Assembly: GCA_945883145.1 (NCBI GenBank)
Contig: CAMCXB010000012.1
Location: 1 to 48,181, forward strand
Length of the DNA: 48,181 nt
Source of the DNA: Bordetella parapertussis
Lineage (GTDB): Bacteria; Pseudomonadota; Gammaproteobacteria; Burkholderiales; Burkholderiaceae_D
Direction: 5' to 3'
Part shown: positions 44,811-48,181 of the stretch, piece after piece
Numbering within the stretch: the stretch's first letter is position 1
Layout of the letters: the number at the start of each line of letters is the position of its first letter
Translations under genes and position numbers: made by a program
Notes under the pieces: generated by a model
What the model was told of the DNA's origin: nothing
Seen by the model: only the letters and a program-made list of their open reading frames with translations
Database searches by the model: none

Positions 44811-45297
44811 CGGTTTCCTTTTTCGCTGCAACTGCTGCCAGTACGCGAGCCATACCCGAAACTGGTGCCAGCATGACGCCCAATAATTGGGAAATCAGTA
44901 CCTCACGAGTAGGAATATTGGCCAGCGCTACAACTGCTGCCTTATCTAAAGGTTTGCCTGCGTAACTACCTGCCTTAATCACCAACTTGTCATTGCTTTT
45001 TGCAAAATCCTGCATGATTTTTGCAGCAGCAACGGCATCTTCTGAAATTGCATAAATCAGAGGACCGGTCATTTCGGAAGCTAGGGCAGAAAACGCGGTT
45101 CCTTCGACGGCGCGACGTGCGAGCGTATTTTTCAACACACGCAAATACACACCACCGGAACGCGCTTTTGCGCGCAGTTGTGTCAAGTGACCAACCTCAA
45201 TGCCACGATACTCAGCCAGCACGATAGTCTGTGCCGATGCAACTTTGGCAGAGATTTCGGCTACGACGGCCTTTTTGTCATTTAGATTGAGACCCAC
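44800..45297 (-). CDS. rplJ: Ribosomal protein L10 (uL10)
   Basis: Protein of 165 aa, base of the L12 stalk. The frame opens at TTG 45303, but GGAGG (plus 45304-45308) abuts that codon, while the GTG at 45297 lies six bases from it and gives the family N-terminus (MGLNLNDKKAVVAEI). GTG was therefore chosen. YRGIEVGHLTQLRAKAR and LRVLKNTLARRAVEGT are conserved. Confidence 0.94.
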   Translation of the reverse strand: MGLNLNDKKAVVAEISAKVASAQTIVLAEYRGIEVGHLTQLRAKARSGGVYLRVLKNTLARRAVEGTAFSALASEMTGPLIYAISEDAVAAAKIMQDFAKSNDKLVIKAGSYAGKPLDKAAVVALANIPTREVLISQLLGVMLAPVSGMARVLAAVAAKKETESA

Positions 45298-45612
45298 GAT
45301 CAACCTCCAAAAATAATGTTCGGCTATTGCACAACCACATGGCTGCCTGCCTTACATCGTTCGAACACGGCGTCCGAAGTTAGGAGTTCATACTGGCGCT
45401 TAACTAATGCGCTGCATTGAGACTACAAAACTTGTTCGGGCTCGCCATCTGCGTTGGGCGTTTAGAAAAATCTTCTTTAACTTTTTAACCTACTACCAAC
45501 CACTTAGCAGGCCCAACGGTCTTTGATTGCCTGAACCATCTTCATTATTTTGAATCTGGTTCAGCCCAAAGAACTGCCCTAAGCCCAAAGGATTAGGGAC
45601 TTAAACTTTTAC
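45298..45612 (-). promoter_or_regulatory. rplA-rplJ intergenic leader, candidate L10 autoregulatory leader
   Basis: This gap of about 315 bases holds no ORF. It contains CTGAACC/GGTTCAG (45531-45537, 45558-45564; 20-base loop) and CCCTAA/TTAGGG (45577-45582, 45593-45598), neither with a U-tract, and two TTTGGGC copies on the minus strand. In many bacteria the L10-L12 complex represses its own mRNA through a leader here. A promoter is expected but no convincing -35/-10 pair was found. Confidence 0.5.
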
Positions 45613-46308
45613 TTATGCCGACAGCGAAGCTTGATCTACACGTACACCGCCACCCATCGTGGATGACAGCGAAACCTTACGTAGATAAACACCTTTACTG
45701 CTAGCTGGTTTTGCTTTGCTTAATGCATCGAGCAAAGCCACTAAATTTAATTTCAGATCAGCGTCGGTGAATGATTTACGACCGATGGTTGCATGCACAA
45801 TGCCTGCTTTGTCAGTACGGTATTGCACCTGACCAGCTTTTGCATTTTTAACTGCAGTCGCCACGTCCGCAGTAACAGTACCTACTTTAGGATTTGGCAT
45901 CAGACCACGTGGACCCAAAATCTGACCTAATGTACCAACTATACGCATGGTGTCTGGCGAAGCGATAACCACATCAAAAGGCATATTGCCTGCTTTGATT
46001 TGCTCTGCTAAATCTTCCATACCAACGACTTCTGCACCTGCAGCTTTTGCTTGTTCAGCTTTTTCACCAGAGGCAAATACAGCAACACGAACGCTCTTTC
46101 CTGTTCCGGCTGGTAATACCACTGAGCCACGAACTACTTGATCTGATTTTTTAGCATCAACACCGAGTTGCACAGCAACGTCGATGGATTCATTAAATTT
46201 TGCTGTAGCCAGTTCTTTGATCAACGTAACTGCATTGTCAAATGGATAGACCTTAGTACGATCAACTTTATCCTTGATCAGCTTGGCGCGTTTTGAAAGT
46301 TTAGTCAT
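45613..46308 (-). CDS. rplA: Ribosomal protein L1 (uL1)
   Basis: Protein of 231 aa of the L1 stalk; in E. coli also the repressor of rplKA. LGPRGLMPNPKVGTVT and KAGQVQYRTDKAGIVHATIG are diagnostic. Its ATG shares one base with the rplK stop. Confidence 0.98.
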   Translation of the reverse strand: MTKLSKRAKLIKDKVDRTKVYPFDNAVTLIKELATAKFNESIDVAVQLGVDAKKSDQVVRGSVVLPAGTGKSVRVAVFASGEKAEQAKAAGAEVVGMEDLAEQIKAGNMPFDVVIASPDTMRIVGTLGQILGPRGLMPNPKVGTVTADVATAVKNAKAGQVQYRTDKAGIVHATIGRKSFTDADLKLNLVALLDALSKAKPASSKGVYLRKVSLSSTMGGGVRVDQASLSA

Positions 46309-46739
46309 TACAGTCCCTCCACCGTGATACCCATGGAACGCGCTGAACCTGCGATGGTGCGAACTGCAGCATCCATGTCGGCAGCGGTCAGATCTGGGCG
46401 TTTTTGGGTAGCGATTTCTTCAGCTTGTTTACGAGTGATCTTGCCTACTTTGTCTGAATGCGGCTTAGGGGAACCTTTTTGTATCCCAGCTGCTTTCTTG
46501 ATCAAAATAGTAGCAGGCGGAGTCTTCATCACAAACGTGAAAGACTTATCTGCAAACGCTGTAATCACCACTGGAATTGGAAGACCTGGCTCTACACCCT
46601 GAGTTTGCGCATTAAATGCTTTACAAAACTCCATGATGTTCAAACCACGTTGACCCAATGCTGGACCAATTGGAGGGGAAGGATTTGCTTTACCAGCTGG
46701 CACTTGCAGCTTGATAAAGCCAATAATTTTCTTTGCCAT
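46308..46739 (-). CDS. rplK: Ribosomal protein L11 (uL11)
   Basis: Protein of 143 aa at the GTPase centre. KLQVPAGKANPSPPIGPALGQ with the thiostrepton-site prolines, then FVMKTPPATILIKKAAG, are typical. The 167-base gap from nusG may hold a promoter and leader, but no good hexamer pair was seen. Confidence 0.98.
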   Translation of the reverse strand: MAKKIIGFIKLQVPAGKANPSPPIGPALGQRGLNIMEFCKAFNAQTQGVEPGLPIPVVITAFADKSFTFVMKTPPATILIKKAAGIQKGSPKPHSDKVGKITRKQAEEIATQKRPDLTAADMDAAVRTIAGSARSMGITVEGL

Positions 46740-46906
46740 GAGGGCTCCTTTAAATGAGTGATAGCGCCGATTCGCTGGTTTTACAAACTAACTATTACGG
46801 CTCCTCTGATACTGCTTTACTACATGATTACTTCACTACTTAGTCATGTTTAACGTTAGCTGTTTATTTCTATCGTCACGCCCTGACTAGCGCTATTCTT
46901 TAACAA

Positions 46907-47491
46907 TCAAGCTTTTTCAACTTGACCAAACTCTAATTCCACCGGAGTAGCGCGTCCAAAAATCGTAACGGATACACGCACGCGAGATTTTTCGTAATTC
47001 ACTTCTTCAACATTGCCATTGAAGTCAGTGAAAGGACCATCTTTAATACGCACTAACTCACCAACTTCATACAGCACTTTAGGACGCGGTTTCTCAACAC
47101 CTTCTTGCATCTGGTGCATGATTTTGTCGACTTCATGCGGAGGAATAGGCGTAGGCTTATTGGACTTACCGCCTATGAAACCCGTTACCTTGTTGGTATT
47201 TTTCACCAAGTGCCAAGTTTCATCCGTCATTTCCATTTCGACTAAAACATAGCCTGGGAAAAAGCGACGTTCGGTCACAGCTTTTTGACCGTTTTTCATT
47301 TCTATTACTTCTTCAGTAGGCACAAGAATTTGACCGAATTTATCGTCCATTCCAGCACGTGTGATGCGCTCAGCTAAAGCACGTTGCACACTCTTTTCCA
47401 TTCCCGAATAGGCATGAACTACGTACCAAAGCTTCTTAGCTCCAGAAACTGATCCTGAAGGAGTATTCACTTGTGCGATGTCGGTCATCAT
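46907..47491 (-). CDS. nusG: NusG transcription elongation/termination factor
   Basis: Protein of 194 aa that binds RNA polymerase and links it to Rho or S10. The NGN domain has WYVVHAYSGMEKSVQRAL and RRFFPGYVLVEMEM; the C-terminal KOW has VGELVRIKDGPFTDFNG. Two ATGs are adjacent; the first shares a base with the secE stop, so coupling is likely. Confidence 0.97.
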   Translation of the reverse strand: MMTDIAQVNTPSGSVSGAKKLWYVVHAYSGMEKSVQRALAERITRAGMDDKFGQILVPTEEVIEMKNGQKAVTERRFFPGYVLVEMEMTDETWHLVKNTNKVTGFIGGKSNKPTPIPPHEVDKIMHQMQEGVEKPRPKVLYEVGELVRIKDGPFTDFNGNVEEVNYEKSRVRVSVTIFGRATPVELEFGQVEKA

Positions 47492-47871
47492 TATCTCCAG
47501 CGCAAAATAAGGTCATAGAAAATAACCTCTAGCAGCTTATCAGTGCCCCACAAAAACACAGCCATTACCAAAACAAAGCCAAACACAACGCCCGTTATTT
47601 GCATTGCTTCTCTGCGAGTAGGCCATACAACTTTTTTTGTTTCACGTACTGCTTCACCAGCAAAGCTAATAAAGCTACGACCAGATTGAGATGTCCAAGC
47701 AAACGCAACAGCTAAAAGCAAGCCCGCTACCAGAGCGCCCGCTCTTACTAGCGTGGTTTGGCCAGCCAGTAAATAGAAGCCAACAACACCGGCGATGACA
47801 GCACACACGGCTAGCGTCATCTTTGCCTTATCGGCTGATGTAGTCACTGTCTGCACAGATTGATTGGACAT
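47491..47871 (-). CDS. secE: SecE, preprotein translocase subunit (three-helix form)
   Basis: Protein of 126 aa. The essential part is the amphipathic helix ETKKVVWPTRREAMQ and the last membrane helix (about 92-115); two extra N-terminal helices (about 18-36 and 42-60) make the E. coli-like long form. Lies between tRNA-Trp and nusG as usual. Confidence 0.96.
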   Translation of the reverse strand: MSNQSVQTVTTSADKAKMTLAVCAVIAGVVGFYLLAGQTTLVRAGALVAGLLLAVAFAWTSQSGRSFISFAGEAVRETKKVVWPTRREAMQITGVVFGFVLVMAVFLWGTDKLLEVIFYDLILRWR

Positions 47872-47903
47872 GCTGTTTGCTTTCGGTGTTCAGTCTGATC
47901 TAG

Positions 47904-47979
47904 TGGCAGGGGCGGAGGGCCTCGAACCCCCAACCTACGGTTTTGGAGACCGTCACTCTGCCAATTGAGCTACGCCCCT
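47904..47979 (-). tRNA. trnW: tRNA-Trp (anticodon CCA)
   Basis: A 76-nt cloverleaf on the minus strand. The acceptor stem is AGGGGCG with CGCCCCT, the discriminator is G, and the 3' CCA is encoded (plus 47904-47906). The anticodon loop CTCCAAA gives CCA, and TTCGAGG forms the T loop. It closely resembles E. coli tRNA-Trp and sits between tuf and secE, the expected place. Confidence 0.97.
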
Positions 47980-48052
47980 GCGGAAAACTTCGTAATCAAA
48001 ATTAAGCGTTGTTTGCGAGAATCGCTCCTCGTAAACATCTATTCAATTTTTC

Positions 48053-48181
48053 TTACTCGATGATTTTTGCGACGACGCCAGCACCAACAGTACGGCCGCC
48101 TTCACGAATCGCAAAACGTAAGCCCTCTTCCATCGCAATCGGATTGATCAGCTTAACTGTGATCGATACGTTGTCACCAGG
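48053..48181 (-). CDS. tuf: Elongation factor Tu, second copy (C-terminal 42 codons only)
   Basis: The gene is cut by the right edge; only the last 42 codons and stop are seen. All 129 bases match 30922-31050 exactly and the first base past the stop differs (C here, A there). Position upstream of tRNA-Trp-secE-nusG marks it as the tufB-type copy. Presumably intact beyond the window. Confidence 0.95.

Noticed and set aside
1..48181. Insertion sequences, prophage genes, CRISPR arrays, rRNA genes
   Set aside because: No transposase, integrase, phage structural gene, regularly spaced repeat or rRNA sequence was seen anywhere in the window.

Overview
The window is a chromosomal segment of a betaproteobacterium, most likely Burkholderiales. 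The evidence is the protein sequences (rpoA, S3 with an Ala/Lys/Arg-rich tail, EngB, MsrPQ next to a dihaem cytochrome c4) and the gene order secE-nusG-rplKAJL-rpoBC-rpsLG-fusA-tuf-S10-spc-alpha in one direction. An Oxalobacteraceae-like relative is possible but unproven. Base composition is moderate for this group, and one short stretch is far more A+T-rich. No transposase, integrase, phage gene or CRISPR array is visible.

Region 1 (1-10.9 kb) is mixed-strand housekeeping. It holds the type IV pilus operon pilMNO (minus, pilO cut by the left edge), divergent ponA (PBP1a), cyaY, lptM-lysA, the periplasmic methionine sulfoxide repair pair msrP-msrQ, a dihaem cytochrome c4, engB and hemB. Between engB and hemB lies a minus-strand intrinsic terminator with no minus-strand protein gene in front of it. 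The 140 bases feeding it fold into hairpins, one showing a C-rich anti-Shine-Dalgarno loop, so a small RNA gene is proposed there.

Region 2 (10.9-12.9 kb) is an A+T-rich islet between the hemB terminator and dsbD. It carries two unrecognised genes. The first (about 155 aa) is split by a -1 frameshift exactly at an A_AAA_AAG heptamer. The second (396 aa) is Asn/Lys/Ser-rich with a low-complexity tail. This is the least ordinary part of the window.

Region 3 (12.9-16.5 kb, minus) is a probable operon of a NodI/NodJ-type ABC exporter (ATPase, permease) and dsbD.

Region 4 (16.5-48.2 kb, minus) is the transcription/translation supercluster. In transcription order it reads tuf (partial), tRNA-Trp, secE, nusG, rplK, rplA, rplJ, rplL, rpoB, rpoC, terminator, a strong promoter, rpsL, rpsG, fusA, tuf, rpsJ, rplC, rplD, rplW, rplB, rpsS, rplV, rpsC, rplP, rpmC, rpsQ, a candidate spc promoter, rplN, rplX, rplE, rpsN, rpsH, rplF, rplR, rpsE, rpmD, rplO, secY, rpmJ, rpsM, rpsK, rpsD, rpoA, rplQ, terminator. 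infA, usually between secY and rpmJ in relatives, is absent. Several intergenic gaps hold perfect stem-loops without a U-tract, which fits RNA processing or ribosomal-protein feedback control better than termination. The two tuf copies are identical over all 129 bases that can be compared.
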